DNA of 64,000 bases from Aliidiomarina quisquiliarum (lineage in GTDB: Bacteria; Pseudomonadota; Gammaproteobacteria; Enterobacterales; Alteromonadaceae): positions 52,916-116,915 of the forward strand of contig NZ_JAMFTN010000052.1 in NCBI RefSeq assembly GCF_023922585.1, read 5' to 3'. Under the pieces are notes generated by a model. It saw only the letters and a program-made list of their open reading frames with translations, searched no databases and was not told where the DNA came from. Both the position numbers and the translations under genes were made by a program. The stretch's first letter is position 1; every line of letters starts with the position of its first letter. Below, piece after piece: positions 9,541 through 19,669 of this stretch.

Positions 9541-9562
9541 AGGCCAGCCAAATGGCTGGCCT
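9541..9562. terminator. Hairpin between convergent sat and metL
   Basis: Perfect 9-base stem AGGCCAGCC / GGCTGGCCT with a 4-base AAAT loop, placed between the two convergent genes and touching the metL stop codon. There is no clear T-run on either side, so it may slow polymerase or be processed rather than act as a classic intrinsic terminator. Confidence 0.5.
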
Positions 9563-12014
9563 ACGGAGTTGGAGCGCTGCCTAAGCGCGACAGTAACTGA
9601 TGTAAATCAGATTGCACACCGCCGGCAGTTACCTGCTTGCCGGCGCCAGGGCCGCTAATAACCAGTGGCATGTCGTTATACCATTCGCTAAAAATAACAA
9701 AAATATTTTCGCCTGGAATTAGGTTGGTAAGCATGTCTTTATCGGAAATAAAGTCGATGCCTACACGTGCGTTACTACGATCGTTTTCAACTGAAAAACT
9801 AGCCATTAAACGAGGTAGTTTGCCATCAACGCGGGCTTCAGCCCAAAGTTTTTCCATTGGCTCGTTCAATTCGTCTAAACGCTGCATAAACTCGTCTAAA
9901 GGAAGAGTGGCTAAGTGTTCTGGCACCAAGCTTTGCACATCAACGTCGCCCCAGTCGAGCGAAGCACCAATATCGCGGGCAACAATCAGTAACTTGCGCA
10001 CAATGTCTTGGCAAGACAAGTCTTCCCGAGGGTCTGGCTCTGTATAACCTTCTTCTTTGGCGCGACGTACTAAGTCGCCAAAACTTTCAATGCCTTCGTC
10101 GTAATTTTCAAATAGCCAGCTTAGCGTGCCTGAAAAAATACCAGAAATGCTTCTTATCCGGTCGCCCGAGCGAATTAAGTCTTTAATGGCATAGTTCAAA
10201 GGTAGGCCAGCGCCCACGGTGGTGTTGTACAGCCACTCGCGCTCCCACTCTTGCTGAATGGTACGGATTTCACGATACATAGCTTCAGGGGCCGCTCCTG
10301 CACGCTTATTGGCACTGATTATATGCAAGCCGTTGGCGAAAAAGCTGGAGTAATGACGAGCAATGTCGTCGGAATCGGTTAAGTCGATGGCTACTAGCTC
10401 GTCGTAGGGCGCATTCGGCAGTTCACGCAACAGTTCTGTGAGCACATAAGGGCGGGCTAAACGGTTGAAGTCGTCTTGCCAGTTATTTAGTTCAACGCCA
10501 TTATAGTCAAGCCATAAACGCGATGAATTAGCGACACCCATAATTTTAACGTCGATAGATTCATTTATATGATCACGCTGTTGGCGGAACAATTTAAGCC
10601 ATTCGCTACCAATATTGCCACAGCCAATAACCAACAAACCAACACTACGGCGGAAATTAAACAACAAGCTATGTAGCCGGTTTAAAAAACTGTGGTCGAG
10701 CTTTTGCCCCAAAATAGCAATGGCAGAATTGTTGTTTTCAGCCACCGCAAAGTGGTGCAGGTGCTGCTCGTCTACTTCGCGCTTTAGTACAGCGAACTGG
10801 CGGGTTTCTTTAATTCGTGCACCCACTAAGGCCACCATGCTGTAGCCGCTGATTTCTCGCACCTGCTCGGCGGCGTCTTGCTCACTAAACCACTGGCGTA
10901 CATATTCCAGTAGGTTTTGATGGAACGCAAAATGTTGTTTGCCGTTATTAATCCAGCTAATAAGTGGCTCAAGGCCTTTTTCATTAAAGGCGCGCAGTAG
11001 CTGTTTGTGTTCTAAAGCAATGCTAAATAGGGTTACGTCTTGTAACGACGTAAGTACCTTACCTTGGGCATCGGTATAGTCGTACTGGCCAATACGGGTT
11101 TGTTGATTTTCAACTTTTAAACTCGAACGCACGCTAATCACCATGCGCTCACGGTTTATCGGCTGAAAGGTACGCGGGTGTAATACCGGGCTGCCTAGCC
11201 GAGCTAATTCTTCCGCTTCCGCCCAATCGAGAGAGGGTAAACTAACCACCCGTTCAACTTTTCGTGGGTCAGCACTGTAAACGCCGGCAACGTCTTTCCA
11301 AATAGTGGTTTGGCGGCTGTTTACTAAACTGCCAATAAGGGTTGCCGAATAGTCGCTACCATTACGGCCAAGCAGCAAGGTGCGGCCGGTACCTGCTTCG
11401 GCACAAATAAAACCAGTAACAATAAAGCGCGTGCCCGGATAGGGTGCAATGCGCTCTAACAGCGCGGCGCGGGAAGGGGCGGTATGAATAACTGGCTCAG
11501 CGGCGTCGTCGGCAGTTAAAAAGGTACGGGCGTCGATATAGTCAGCACGGGTACCTTGGCGTTGTAACAAAGCCGCTAGTAAACGAGCCGACCACAATTC
11601 GCCGTAGGCGCACAATTCAGCTCGCTCAATATGTTCGCCACCAATAAGCCAACGTTGCCAACGGGCAAAGTCTTGTTCGGATAAGGCACGGCATACTTCA
11701 AGTGGCCGGCCAGCCAACAATTCGTCAATTAAGTCTTGCTGGTAGCGCTGTAATGAGTCGAGCAGGCTAGCCGCATACTCTGGGTCATTTTCTCGCGCTT
11801 CTATAATAGCAATAATGCGATTAGTGGTGTCGCCCGCAGCAGAAACAATAACTAAGTCGCTGGTGCCCGCATGCTCTGTAACAATACGCGCCACTCGGCG
11901 GTAACAATAAGCGTCGGCCAAGCTACTGCCGCCAAACTTATGCATATGCACTTCATCGGCAATGGTTTGAATGCGTTCAGGCGTAACATTTAAGGGAACT
12001 GCTGCTGTGCTCAT
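9561..12014 (-). CDS. metL: Bifunctional aspartokinase / homoserine dehydrogenase II
   Basis: 817 residues from the ATG at 12014, close to E. coli MetL (810). I chose this ATG over an upstream TTG at 12026. The aspartate kinase domain opens with KFGGSSLAD and has LLGRNGSDYSAT. A regulatory middle part follows. The homoserine dehydrogenase domain starts near residue 460 with the NAD(P) loop VIGCGNIGSEWLKLF and contains ISANKRAG and GGVQSD at the end. It catalyses the first and third steps from aspartate toward methionine and threonine. It is divergent from metJ, with candidate met boxes between them, so methionine repression is likely; this supports MetL over ThrA. Confidence 0.93.
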   Translation of the reverse strand: MSTAAVPLNVTPERIQTIADEVHMHKFGGSSLADAYCYRRVARIVTEHAGTSDLVIVSAAGDTTNRIIAIIEARENDPEYAASLLDSLQRYQQDLIDELLAGRPLEVCRALSEQDFARWQRWLIGGEHIERAELCAYGELWSARLLAALLQRQGTRADYIDARTFLTADDAAEPVIHTAPSRAALLERIAPYPGTRFIVTGFICAEAGTGRTLLLGRNGSDYSATLIGSLVNSRQTTIWKDVAGVYSADPRKVERVVSLPSLDWAEAEELARLGSPVLHPRTFQPINRERMVISVRSSLKVENQQTRIGQYDYTDAQGKVLTSLQDVTLFSIALEHKQLLRAFNEKGLEPLISWINNGKQHFAFHQNLLEYVRQWFSEQDAAEQVREISGYSMVALVGARIKETRQFAVLKREVDEQHLHHFAVAENNNSAIAILGQKLDHSFLNRLHSLLFNFRRSVGLLVIGCGNIGSEWLKLFRQQRDHINESIDVKIMGVANSSRLWLDYNGVELNNWQDDFNRLARPYVLTELLRELPNAPYDELVAIDLTDSDDIARHYSSFFANGLHIISANKRAGAAPEAMYREIRTIQQEWEREWLYNTTVGAGLPLNYAIKDLIRSGDRIRSISGIFSGTLSWLFENYDEGIESFGDLVRRAKEEGYTEPDPREDLSCQDIVRKLLIVARDIGASLDWGDVDVQSLVPEHLATLPLDEFMQRLDELNEPMEKLWAEARVDGKLPRLMASFSVENDRSNARVGIDFISDKDMLTNLIPGENIFVIFSEWYNDMPLVISGPGAGKQVTAGGVQSDLHQLLSRLGSAPTP

Positions 12015-12107
12015 GTTGTAACTCAACCACTTTTATTGTTGTACCAACCTGCAGTACAGAATTGTATTTTCCAATGCTTGGCATGATAGCGAAACTTTTT
12101 TGCAATT

Positions 12108-12131
12108 GGAAGTTTAGATGGCTAAATGAAT
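12108..12131. promoter_or_regulatory. Candidate tandem MetJ boxes
   Basis: Three contiguous 8-base units in the metL-metJ intergenic region: GGAAGTTT (12108-12115), AGATGGCT (12116-12123), AAATGAAT (12124-12131). They match the MetJ consensus AGACGTCT at 5, 6 and 4 of 8 positions. MetJ binds adjacent 8-base boxes cooperatively, and this placement between metJ and metL is where its operator is expected. The individual matches are modest. Confidence 0.5.
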
Positions 12132-12220
12132 TCTCATCAGGCATAATCTTTACCCATAAGATATAACTAAAAGGCGGGGTTTACCGCCACATTTGCAAAT
12201 ATTTACCGGAGGTTTAACCA

Positions 12221-12571
12221 ATGAAGTGGAATGGTGATTATATTTATCCTTATGCAGAGCATGGAAAGAAAGCCGAGCAAGTTAAAAAGGTAACCGTTTC
12301 TATTCCGCTGCGGGTATTGAAAGTTTTAACCGACGAGCGTACGCGTAGGCAAGTGAATAACTTGCGCCATGCCACCAACAGTGAATTGTTATGCGAAGCC
12401 TTTTTACATGCTTTCACCGGACAGCCATTGCCAACCGACGACGACTTAAGAAAAGACAACCCGTACCGAGTGCCAGCACGGGTGCGTGAAATTCTTCAGG
12501 CCCAAGGTATTGAAATTGGACCAGAAGAATTATTTGAAGACACCATGAGCCTAGATTTAGACGAAGGTTAG
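12221..12571 (+). CDS. metJ: MetJ methionine repressor
   Basis: 116 residues, slightly longer than the 105-residue E. coli protein because of an acidic C-terminal tail. It is a ribbon-helix-helix repressor that uses SAM as corepressor. The core is almost identical to enterobacterial Met[14 protein letters not shown], then the DNA-binding strand [19 protein letters not shown], then [20 protein letters not shown] and [10 protein letters not shown] strong GGAGG ribosome site precedes ATG 12221. The gene is divergent from metL. Its stop overlaps the stop of the convergent malic enzyme gene by 4 bases. Confidence 0.98.
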   Translation: MKWNGDYIYPYAEHGKKAEQVKKVTVSIPLRVLKVLTDERTRRQVNNLRHATNSELLCEAFLHAFTGQPLPTDDDLRKDNPYRVPARVREILQAQGIEIGPEELFEDTMSLDLDEG

Positions 12572-13824
12572 TCAGCCATGTAGTTTTTCGGCAGATCAAT
12601 GCGGGCAACGCCAGACGCAACCGCAGCTTCAGCCACAGCCCGCGCTACGCGCTGACACAAGCGTGGGTCCATGGGCTTAGGAATTATATATTCGGGACCA
12701 AATACCAGCTTGTCTACGCCTGCCGAAACCAATACGCTTTCTGGCACGGGTTCTTTTGCTAACTGGCGAATAGCTTCTACTGCAGCTATTTTCATTTCAT
12801 CATTAATGGCGCTGGCGCGCACGTCGAGTGCACCACGGAAAATAAACGGAAAGCAAAGCACGTTATTCACTTGGTTTGGGTAGTCCGATCGGCCTGTTGC
12901 CATAATTACGTCGTCGCGGGCAGCAAGTGCCACTTCAGGGCGAATTTCTGGGTCAGGGTTTGAACAAGCTAATACCACCGGGTTAGCTGCCATGAGGCGC
13001 AAGTCATCGGCGGTTAACAAGTCAGGGCCAGACACACCTAAAAACACATCCGCATGACGAATTACTTCTTGCAATGTGCGCTTGTCGGTGTTGTTAGCAA
13101 ACAGCTGCTTATATTCGTTCAGGTCGGTGCGGCGGGTATGAATAACCCCTTTCGAGTCGAGCATGTAAATATTTTCGCGTTGGGCACCACACTTTATAAG
13201 CAGTTCCATACAAGCGATAGCTGCGGCACCTGCACCCATGCAAACAATTTGCACGTCGTTAATGGCTTTATTGCAAATTTCTAAGGCGTTCAAAATGCCC
13301 GCCGCAGTAACTATGGCGGTACCATGCTGGTCGTCGTGGAAAATTGGAATATTGCACCGTTCAATCAGGGCATTTTCAATTTCAAAGCATTCCGGTGCTT
13401 TAATGTCTTCTAAGTTAATACCACCAAAGGTTTCAGCAATATTAGCTACAGTGTTAATGAAGTCTTGTGTGGTGCGGTGAGTAACTTCAATGTCGATCGC
13501 GTCTATGCCAGCAAAGCGTTTAAATAACAACGCCTTACCTTCCATAACGGGCTTCGATGCTAGAGGGCCTAAATTACCTAAGCCTAAAATAGCGGTGCCG
13601 TTGCTGATAACACCAACCAAGTTTCCTTTGGCGGTATAGCGATAGGCGTTATCTGAGTTTTCAGCAATAGCGCGTACTGGCTCGGCAACCCCAGGGCTGT
13701 AAGCCAAGGCTAAGTCTTTAGCACTTTCAGCAGCCGTGGTAAGTTCAACGCTTATTTTACCTGGGCGTGGAAATTCGTGGTAATCAAGAGCCTGTTGTTT
13801 GAATGCGTCTTTAGGGTCTGTCAT
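12568..13824 (-). CDS. Malic enzyme (oxaloacetate-decarboxylating), short form
   Basis: 418 residues. It converts malate to pyruvate and CO2 with reduction of NAD(P)+. Signatures are the Tyr-containing [31 protein letters not shown], the metal-binding acidic residues in [14 protein letters not shown] and [11 protein letters not shown], a Rossmann loop [16 protein letters not shown], and ACSNPDPEI. The protein lacks the C-terminal phosphotransacetylase-like domain of MaeB, so it belongs to the compact malic enzymes seen in many marine bacteria and firmicutes. Whether it uses NAD or NADP cannot be read safely. It feeds pyruvate formation during growth on amino acids. Confidence 0.93.
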   Translation of the reverse strand: MTDPKDAFKQQALDYHEFPRPGKISVELTTAAESAKDLALAYSPGVAEPVRAIAENSDNAYRYTAKGNLVGVISNGTAILGLGNLGPLASKPVMEGKALLFKRFAGIDAIDIEVTHRTTQDFINTVANIAETFGGINLEDIKAPECFEIENALIERCNIPIFHDDQHGTAIVTAAGILNALEICNKAINDVQIVCMGAGAAAIACMELLIKCGAQRENIYMLDSKGVIHTRRTDLNEYKQLFANNTDKRTLQEVIRHADVFLGVSGPDLLTADDLRLMAANPVVLACSNPDPEIRPEVALAARDDVIMATGRSDYPNQVNNVLCFPFIFRGALDVRASAINDEMKIAAVEAIRQLAKEPVPESVLVSAGVDKLVFGPEYIIPKPMDPRLCQRVARAVAEAAVASGVARIDLPKNYMAD

Positions 13825-14073
13825 GAGCGTAGCAAGTCCTTAGGCATTAAGAATAGATAAGCCCTTAGTGTAGGTACTTTTGGTGAAAAAACATATCATA
13901 CCAATGCAGTTAGTAGCAAAGCGGCTATTTCTTGTTAGCTAACAGTGCGGTAACACTTGCGAGATGGGCCTCACCTCGGTATTGTAACTTCCTTGTTAAT
14001 AGCCTGAAGCCGGCAACAGATCGGCAATTTTTTCTTTAACGTACGACTCAAGTCGAATTAGGTGGAAGTAAAC

Positions 14074-15060
14074 ATGAAACATTGGAGCCAGTTTTGGCGT
14101 GCAAGCAGCTCGTTAAGTAGTTTTTCTGAAGGTGCTGCTGCACAAGGCTATAGCGGTGAAGTCAAAGACTTTTGGGTAGACGCAGTAAAGGGTTTAGCGA
14201 ACGATGCCGTTATTGTCGACATTGGTACCGGTAATGGCGCGTTAGCGGTATTATTGAACGACTATCGCCAAGCTGAAAAATTAAACTGGCAGCTGCATGG
14301 TGTCGACGCCGCTGACATCGCTCCCAAAGACCTTGAAGCAGCGAATGAAAGTTTAAAAGGGCGCTTCGACGGTATCGAGTTTCACTCTAAAACAGATATG
14401 AGCGCCATGCCCTTTGCAGACGCTTCAGTTGACTGTGTAGTAAGCCAGTTTGCTTTTGAATATGGTGACGAAAAAGAAGTTCTGAATGAAATTATGCGGG
14501 TGTTAAAACCAGGCGGACGTTTTATTATGATGGGTCACCACAAAAAATCGACGGTGCATAAATCAACGGAAACGGGTATTCAGGTGTTGCAGTACATTCT
14601 GCATGAAACACCGTTATTTATTCAGGCCGACTTATATTTACGCATGGCCAGCCAAGCCCTAAGAAGCCTAGACATTCAAGCTTACCAAGCCACACAAGAA
14701 GGTCAGGCGGCGGGTAAAACCGTAGAATGGTTGCTGTATCACATTCAAGATAAATATAAAAAAGAAGACGAGCAAATGTGGGTAGCAGATGTTGGTAATC
14801 GTGTTATGCAACTGGTAAGCGAGCCTAAAACAGCCGCCGAAGCAAGCCAAGCAATGCACGACTTAAACATTCAATATCAGTTACTTGCTAGCCATATATT
14901 ACGTATGCAAGACATGGCCGCAGCAGCGAAAACTGAAACCCAAGTGAAAAAATTGATTACTGCAGCCAAAAAAGTAGGCGCAGTGGGTGAATTTGACGTG
15001 ATGATGGCCGATGACGACGTATTTGCTTGGCTATTAACGCTAGAGAAGGGTGCTGCTTAA
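14074..15060 (+). CDS. Class I SAM-dependent methyltransferase, substrate unknown
   Basis: 328 residues from ATG 14074, which has AGGTGG eight bases upstream; a GTG at 14062 overlaps that site and is unlikely. The N-terminal half is a Methyltransf_11-type domain: motif I IVDIGTGNGALAV near residue 50, GVDAADIAP as motif II, SVDCVVSQFAFEY, and VLKPGGRFIMMGHH. The C-terminal half is helical and carries no signature I recognise. The substrate is unknown. It is a single-gene unit followed by a strong terminator. The 249-base upstream region shows no clear element. Confidence 0.8.
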   Translation: MKHWSQFWRASSSLSSFSEGAAAQGYSGEVKDFWVDAVKGLANDAVIVDIGTGNGALAVLLNDYRQAEKLNWQLHGVDAADIAPKDLEAANESLKGRFDGIEFHSKTDMSAMPFADASVDCVVSQFAFEYGDEKEVLNEIMRVLKPGGRFIMMGHHKKSTVHKSTETGIQVLQYILHETPLFIQADLYLRMASQALRSLDIQAYQATQEGQAAGKTVEWLLYHIQDKYKKEDEQMWVADVGNRVMQLVSEPKTAAEASQAMHDLNIQYQLLASHILRMQDMAAAAKTETQVKKLITAAKKVGAVGEFDVMMADDDVFAWLLTLEKGAA

Positions 15061-15083
15061 AAATAAGTGGTTTTATACCTACA

Positions 15084-15121
15084 AAAACGCCGCGAACAAT
15101 ATAGCTTGTTTGCGGCGTTTT
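15084..15121. terminator. Bidirectional terminator between methyltransferase gene and rpmE
   Basis: Stem AAAACGCCGC (15084-15093) pairs with GCGGCGTTTT (15112-15121). The stem continues inward with GAACAA/TTGTTT around a TATAGC loop. An A-run on the left and T-run on the right suit termination in both directions, matching its place downstream of the + gene and downstream of rpmE on the minus strand. Confidence 0.88.
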
Positions 15122-15176
15122 AATTTTACAGCGTATTGCGGCGCCCAGTGCAGGGCCTTAGCAAAATAAGCGAAGC

Positions 15177-15389
15177 TTATTTAGACTTAAGTGAACCGAA
15201 ACGTTGCTTGAACTTGTCTACACGTCCACCTGAGTCTACGTTTTTCTGCTTACCAGTGTAGAACGGGTGACACTCTGAACAAACGTCGATGTGCATGTCT
15301 GAACAACGGGTTGAACGAGTTTCGAATTTGTGTCCGCACGAGCAAGTTACGTTAATTGCTTCGTACTTAGGGTGGATATCTTTTTGCAT
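15177..15389 (-). CDS. rpmE: 50S ribosomal protein L31, zinc-binding type
   Basis: 70 residues from ATG 15389, the standard start (MQKDIHP). A longer reading from 15464 would add 25 unconserved residues. L31 bridges the large and small ribosomal subunits. It is the zinc-binding (C+) form, with Cys16, Cys18, Cys37 and Cys40 in CSC and CSEC. In other bacteria the C+ form is replaced by the zinc-free YkgM form in zinc shortage; no second copy is seen here. It is divergent from priA, with a 213-base spacer, as in E. coli. Confidence 0.98.
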   Translation of the reverse strand: MQKDIHPKYEAINVTCSCGHKFETRSTRCSDMHIDVCSECHPFYTGKQKNVDSGGRVDKFKQRFGSLKSK

Positions 15390-15602
15390 TAGGGTTACCT
15401 CGAATATTTCGGGCCGCATCGCCATCCGTGCTTTCCACGAACACCATACGTGTTTAAGTAGCATCGCTACCTTAGAATAAAATGAGCGCGGATCTTATAT
15501 CAGCTGCGCAGAAGGATCAAGGGCCTTGTTATTCCTTTGTGCATTTCTTTCAATCTGCATAGCAGGTAGCATAAGCGTGATCTCACTGCAGGAACTAAAC
15601 TC

Positions 15603-17798
15603 GTGTCGATACGGTATGTACGCGTAGCATTACCGGTGCCAATGCGCCAACTTTTTGATTATCGCCTACCGGCAAGCGCAGCTTTGCCAAGCGAAGGGGT
15701 GCGCGTTCGGGTGCCTTTCGGGCAGCGGCAGCTTATTGGTTTTGTGCTAGCAACAAATGTCACGCCGGAAGTGGCGGAAACACAACTAAAAGACGTAATA
15801 GAAGTGTTAGACACGGCACCCTTATGGCCAGACAGTATGTGGAACTTGCTGCAATGGGCCGCACGTTATTATCATCACCCCATTGGCGATGTACTAAGCC
15901 ATGCTGCACCAGGTTTGGTACGTCAGGGGCAACTACCTAGTTACGCCACCACCACCCGTTACCAACTTACTGAATTGGGCCGTGAACAAGTATTAAGTGC
16001 ACTTAATCGTGCGCCTCAACAACAACGATTTATAGCCGCGCTACAACGTGGTGCTATGCATGCAGATGGGGTGCGGGCGCTAGACATACCTAGTAGTACC
16101 GTAAAAAGCCTGCTCGATAAAGGCTGGGTAAGCGCTGAACAATTAGAGCTAAAGCCCAGTGCGTGGCAGTGTGAAGGTGCCCATGGTGCATTAATATTAA
16201 ATGAAGAGCAGGCAGCGGCAGTTGGCGCAATGTCGGGGCCTATTGAGCGCAAAGAAGCGAAAGTGTGGTTGCTCGACGGAGTAACCGGCAGCGGTAAAAC
16301 AGAAGTATACCTGCAAGCAATGGAAACGGTGCTAAAACGGGGCGAACAAGTGGTGGTGTTAGTGCCAGAAATTGGTTTAACTCCGCAAACCGTGGCTCGC
16401 TTCGAACAGCGTTTTGAAGTGCCCATTGTGTCGTTGCATTCCGGCTTAACCGACAGTGAGCGGCTACAGTCTTGGCTGCAGGCTCGAGATGGCGGCGCTG
16501 CCATTATTATTGGCACTCGTTCAGCTATTTTCACGCCCTGCAAAAACATTGGTTTAATGATTCTTGATGAGGAGCACGACAGTTCCTTTAAACAGCAAGA
16601 CGGTTTCCGTTATAATGCCCGCGACTTAGCCGTAAAGCGCGCTTATCAAGAAGGTTTTGGTTTAATTTTAGGCTCGGCCACACCTTCGCTCGAGTCGCTG
16701 GCCAATGCCAAAGCACGGCGCTATCAGCATTTATTATTAAGTAACCGTGCCGGCGGGGCCAAACTGGCTCACCATGCGGTCATCGACTTAAAGCAGCAGC
16801 GTTTACACCAGGGCTTGTCTGATCAACTGTTAGCCACCATGGCCAAACATTTGCAAGCGGGTAATCAGGTACTACTGTTTTTAAACCGCCGTGGTTATGC
16901 CAGTGCGTTACTCTGCCACGAGTGTGGTTGGACGTCGGAGTGCGATCGTTGCCAAGCGAATATGACCTTGCACCAACAAGAACACATGTTGCAATGTCAC
17001 CACTGCGGTGGGCAACGAAGAATACCGCGCCAGTGTGGCGACTGCGGCAGCACCCAGGTTATTTCACAAGGCTTAGGCACCGAGCAGTTAGAAGAAGCCA
17101 TTGCTAAGCACTTCCCTGGTTATGAAGCGTTGCGTATCGACCGCGACAGCACGCGGAAGAAAGGCCAGTTAGAGCAAGCATTACAAGACGCGGCCAATGG
17201 CAAGTTCTCTATTTTAATTGGCACCCAAATGTTGGCCAAAGGGCACCACTTTCCCCATGTTACTTTGGTGTCATTACTTGATGTTGATGGCGCATTGTAT
17301 AGTTCCGACTTTCGCGCCCCAGAACGGTTAGCGCAATTGTATTTGCAAGTTGCGGGCCGTGCTGGGCGAGCAGAAAAGCCGGGCACCGTGGTATTACAAA
17401 CCCACCACCCTGAACACCCGCTTATTCAAGAGCTGGTGAACAACGGTTACCGAGACTTTGCCGCCGCTGCGCTTGAAGAGCGGCAGCAAGCGTTGTTACC
17501 ACCCTATGCAGCTATGGCATTGTTGCGCGCTGAAGCCACCAAACGTGACGCCGCGGAAGCGGTATTAAAAGCAATGGCGGGCTATTTAAATCAGCACCCA
17601 GAGGTTACTGTTATTGGCCCCATGTCGGCACCATTGGGGCGGCGTGCAGGCCGCTATCGATATCAGTTATTATTACATGCAGAGCAGCGAGCACCACTGC
17701 ATAGTTGGTTGAAACAATTGTTGCCAACACTAGAAAAGCTGCCAGAAACACGTAAGGCCCGTTGGTCGCTCGACATCGACCCACAAGATTTCGCTTAA
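15603..17798 (+). CDS. priA: Primosomal protein N', PriA helicase
   Basis: 731 residues with a GTG start. A DNA-binding N-terminal domain is followed by a helicase core with Walker A GVTGSGKTEVYL, the DEEH box in LDEEHDSSFK, and motif VI region AGRAGRAEKPG. Between the helicase lobes lies the zinc-binding insert with eight Cys in CHECG, CDRC, CHHCGG and CGDCGS. PriA recognises stalled forks and reloads the replisome. It is divergent from rpmE, as in many gammaproteobacteria. The residues needed for ATP hydrolysis are intact. Confidence 0.98.
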   Translation: MSIRYVRVALPVPMRQLFDYRLPASAALPSEGVRVRVPFGQRQLIGFVLATNVTPEVAETQLKDVIEVLDTAPLWPDSMWNLLQWAARYYHHPIGDVLSHAAPGLVRQGQLPSYATTTRYQLTELGREQVLSALNRAPQQQRFIAALQRGAMHADGVRALDIPSSTVKSLLDKGWVSAEQLELKPSAWQCEGAHGALILNEEQAAAVGAMSGPIERKEAKVWLLDGVTGSGKTEVYLQAMETVLKRGEQVVVLVPEIGLTPQTVARFEQRFEVPIVSLHSGLTDSERLQSWLQARDGGAAIIIGTRSAIFTPCKNIGLMILDEEHDSSFKQQDGFRYNARDLAVKRAYQEGFGLILGSATPSLESLANAKARRYQHLLLSNRAGGAKLAHHAVIDLKQQRLHQGLSDQLLATMAKHLQAGNQVLLFLNRRGYASALLCHECGWTSECDRCQANMTLHQQEHMLQCHHCGGQRRIPRQCGDCGSTQVISQGLGTEQLEEAIAKHFPGYEALRIDRDSTRKKGQLEQALQDAANGKFSILIGTQMLAKGHHFPHVTLVSLLDVDGALYSSDFRAPERLAQLYLQVAGRAGRAEKPGTVVLQTHHPEHPLIQELVNNGYRDFAAAALEERQQALLPPYAAMALLRAEATKRDAAEAVLKAMAGYLNQHPEVTVIGPMSAPLGRRAGRYRYQLLLHAEQRAPLHSWLKQLLPTLEKLPETRKARWSLDIDPQDFA

Positions 17799-17917
17799 CT
17801 GACGGTGTTTTTTATGGCCAGTAACGATTAAACTAGGCTACTGCTTTTAAATCATTATCTTTGAATTTTTATACACGCATTTTATTCGCATTAATTATAC
17901 GAGGTATGGCCCGCGCC

Positions 17918-19666
17918 ATGAGAGAACAACTAGAAGCCCTATTAACAGCAGCAATTGACACTTTAATTGCAAATGGTACTTTGCCCGCAACTGTCACGCC
18001 ACGCATTGTGCTTGACCGTCCGCGCGACAAAAGTCATGGCGACTTCGCAACTAACCTCGCATTAATGTTGGCCAAGCCAGCGGGCATGAACCCACGCGCG
18101 TTGGCAGAAGCCATTATTGCGGCACTGCCAGAAAACCCGTTGCTAGAGAAAAGCGATATTGCTGGCCCAGGTTTTATTAACTTTAGCGTGAATAAAAACC
18201 AGCTGATCGAGCAACTTGAAGCCGCTTGGGCCGACGACAATTTAGGCGTGCCTGTGGCCGCACAGCCCGACACCGTAGTGATCGACTACTCGTCGCCAAA
18301 CCTAGCTAAAGAAATGCATGTGGGCCATTTGCGCTCTACGATTATTGGCGACGCTGTAGCCCGTACCCTTAGCTTACAAGGCCATAAGGTAATTCCACAA
18401 AACCACGTGGGCGACTGGGGCACGCAATTCGGAATGTTGCTGGCGCACATGGAAGACGAGCTTAAGGAACAAGCAACTGAAACGCTAGAGCTAGCCGACT
18501 TAGAAACCTTTTATAAAGCAGCCAAAACCCGCTTCGACGAAGAAAAAGGCTTTGCTGATCGGGCTCGCCAGCTGGTTGTGAAGCTGCAAGGTGGCGACGC
18601 TTATTGCTTGAAGCTTTGGCAAATATTTATCGACACTTCGATGGAACACTGCCAAACCGTTTACGACCGTTTAGGCGTGCAACTGACCCATGCCGACGTG
18701 ATGGCGGAAAGTGCCTATAACAATGAACTGGCGTCTATTATTACCGACTTACGTGAAAAAGGCTTATTGGTAGAAGACCAAGGTGCCCAATGTGTGTTTC
18801 TAGACGAATTTAAAGGCAAAGAAGGCGAGCCATTGCCCGTTATTGTGCAGAAAAAAGATGGTGGTTATTTATATGCCACCACCGACTTAGCCGCGGTGCG
18901 TTATCGCACCGATACTTTAAACGCTACGCGCATTATTTATGTTACCGATGCGCGCCAAGCATTGCACTTTGCGCAAATATTCAATGTAAGCCGTAAGGCT
19001 GGTTATGCCAAGGATAACGTTAGCCTAGAACATTTAGGCTTTGGCATGGTGTTGGGTAAAGACGGCCGCCCATATAAAAGCCGCGACGGTGGGGTAACGA
19101 AACTGGCCGACTTACTCGACGAAGCCGAGCGCCGTGCGCTAGAGCTTATTGCCAGTAAAGGCTCAGACTTGAGCGCCGCGGAACAAGCAGACATTGCCCG
19201 GGTAGTAGGTATTGCTTCGGTAAAATACGCCGACTTATCGAAAAACCGTACTAGCGACTATATGTTCGACTGGGACACCATGCTGAGCTTCGAAGGCAAT
19301 ACAGCCCCGTACTTGCTGTATGCCAACACCCGCGTAAAGAGTGTGTTCCAACGGGCAGGAATTGAACCTGTATCGTTAACAGGTACGATTCAACTAGCCA
19401 CTGAGCAAGATCAAGCCTTAGCCAACAAGTTAGCTCGCTTCCCTGAAATTATTGCCAGCGTGGGTAGTAAAGGTATGCCGCATTATTTATGTGGGTACTT
19501 ATTTGAATTAGCAGGCACGTTTTCATCGTTTTACGAAGCTTGCCCTATACTTAATGCCGACGATGAGGCCTTAAAACAGAGCCGCTTAAAGCTAGCGGCT
19601 TTAACCCAACGCACGCTAGAAAAAGGCTTGTCGCTATTGGGCATTGAAACCTTAGAGCGGATGTAA
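17918..19666 (+). CDS. argS: Arginyl-tRNA synthetase
   Basis: 582 residues from ATG 17918. Upstream ATGs at 17861 and 17906 would add unconserved residues, and the GAGG at 17901-17904 lies just ahead of these starts, so the exact start is uncertain. It charges tRNA-Arg. The N-terminal Add1 domain has [14 protein letters not shown]. The class I HIGH motif is HVGH in [17 protein letters not shown]. The C-terminal anticodon-binding domain ends in [12 protein letters not shown]. The sequence style is closer to Pseudomonas ArgS than to the E. coli form. The FtsN-like gene follows after 3 bases, the usual priA-argS-ftsN order. Confidence 0.96.
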   Translation: MREQLEALLTAAIDTLIANGTLPATVTPRIVLDRPRDKSHGDFATNLALMLAKPAGMNPRALAEAIIAALPENPLLEKSDIAGPGFINFSVNKNQLIEQLEAAWADDNLGVPVAAQPDTVVIDYSSPNLAKEMHVGHLRSTIIGDAVARTLSLQGHKVIPQNHVGDWGTQFGMLLAHMEDELKEQATETLELADLETFYKAAKTRFDEEKGFADRARQLVVKLQGGDAYCLKLWQIFIDTSMEHCQTVYDRLGVQLTHADVMAESAYNNELASIITDLREKGLLVEDQGAQCVFLDEFKGKEGEPLPVIVQKKDGGYLYATTDLAAVRYRTDTLNATRIIYVTDARQALHFAQIFNVSRKAGYAKDNVSLEHLGFGMVLGKDGRPYKSRDGGVTKLADLLDEAERRALELIASKGSDLSAAEQADIARVVGIASVKYADLSKNRTSDYMFDWDTMLSFEGNTAPYLLYANTRVKSVFQRAGIEPVSLTGTIQLATEQDQALANKLARFPEIIASVGSKGMPHYLCGYLFELAGTFSSFYEACPILNADDEALKQSRLKLAALTQRTLEKGLSLLGIETLERM

Positions 19667-19669
19667 GCT

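Noticed and set aside
12015..12220. SAM riboswitch upstream of metL or metJ
   Set aside because: No conserved stem set could be seen; the gene content points to MetJ repression instead.
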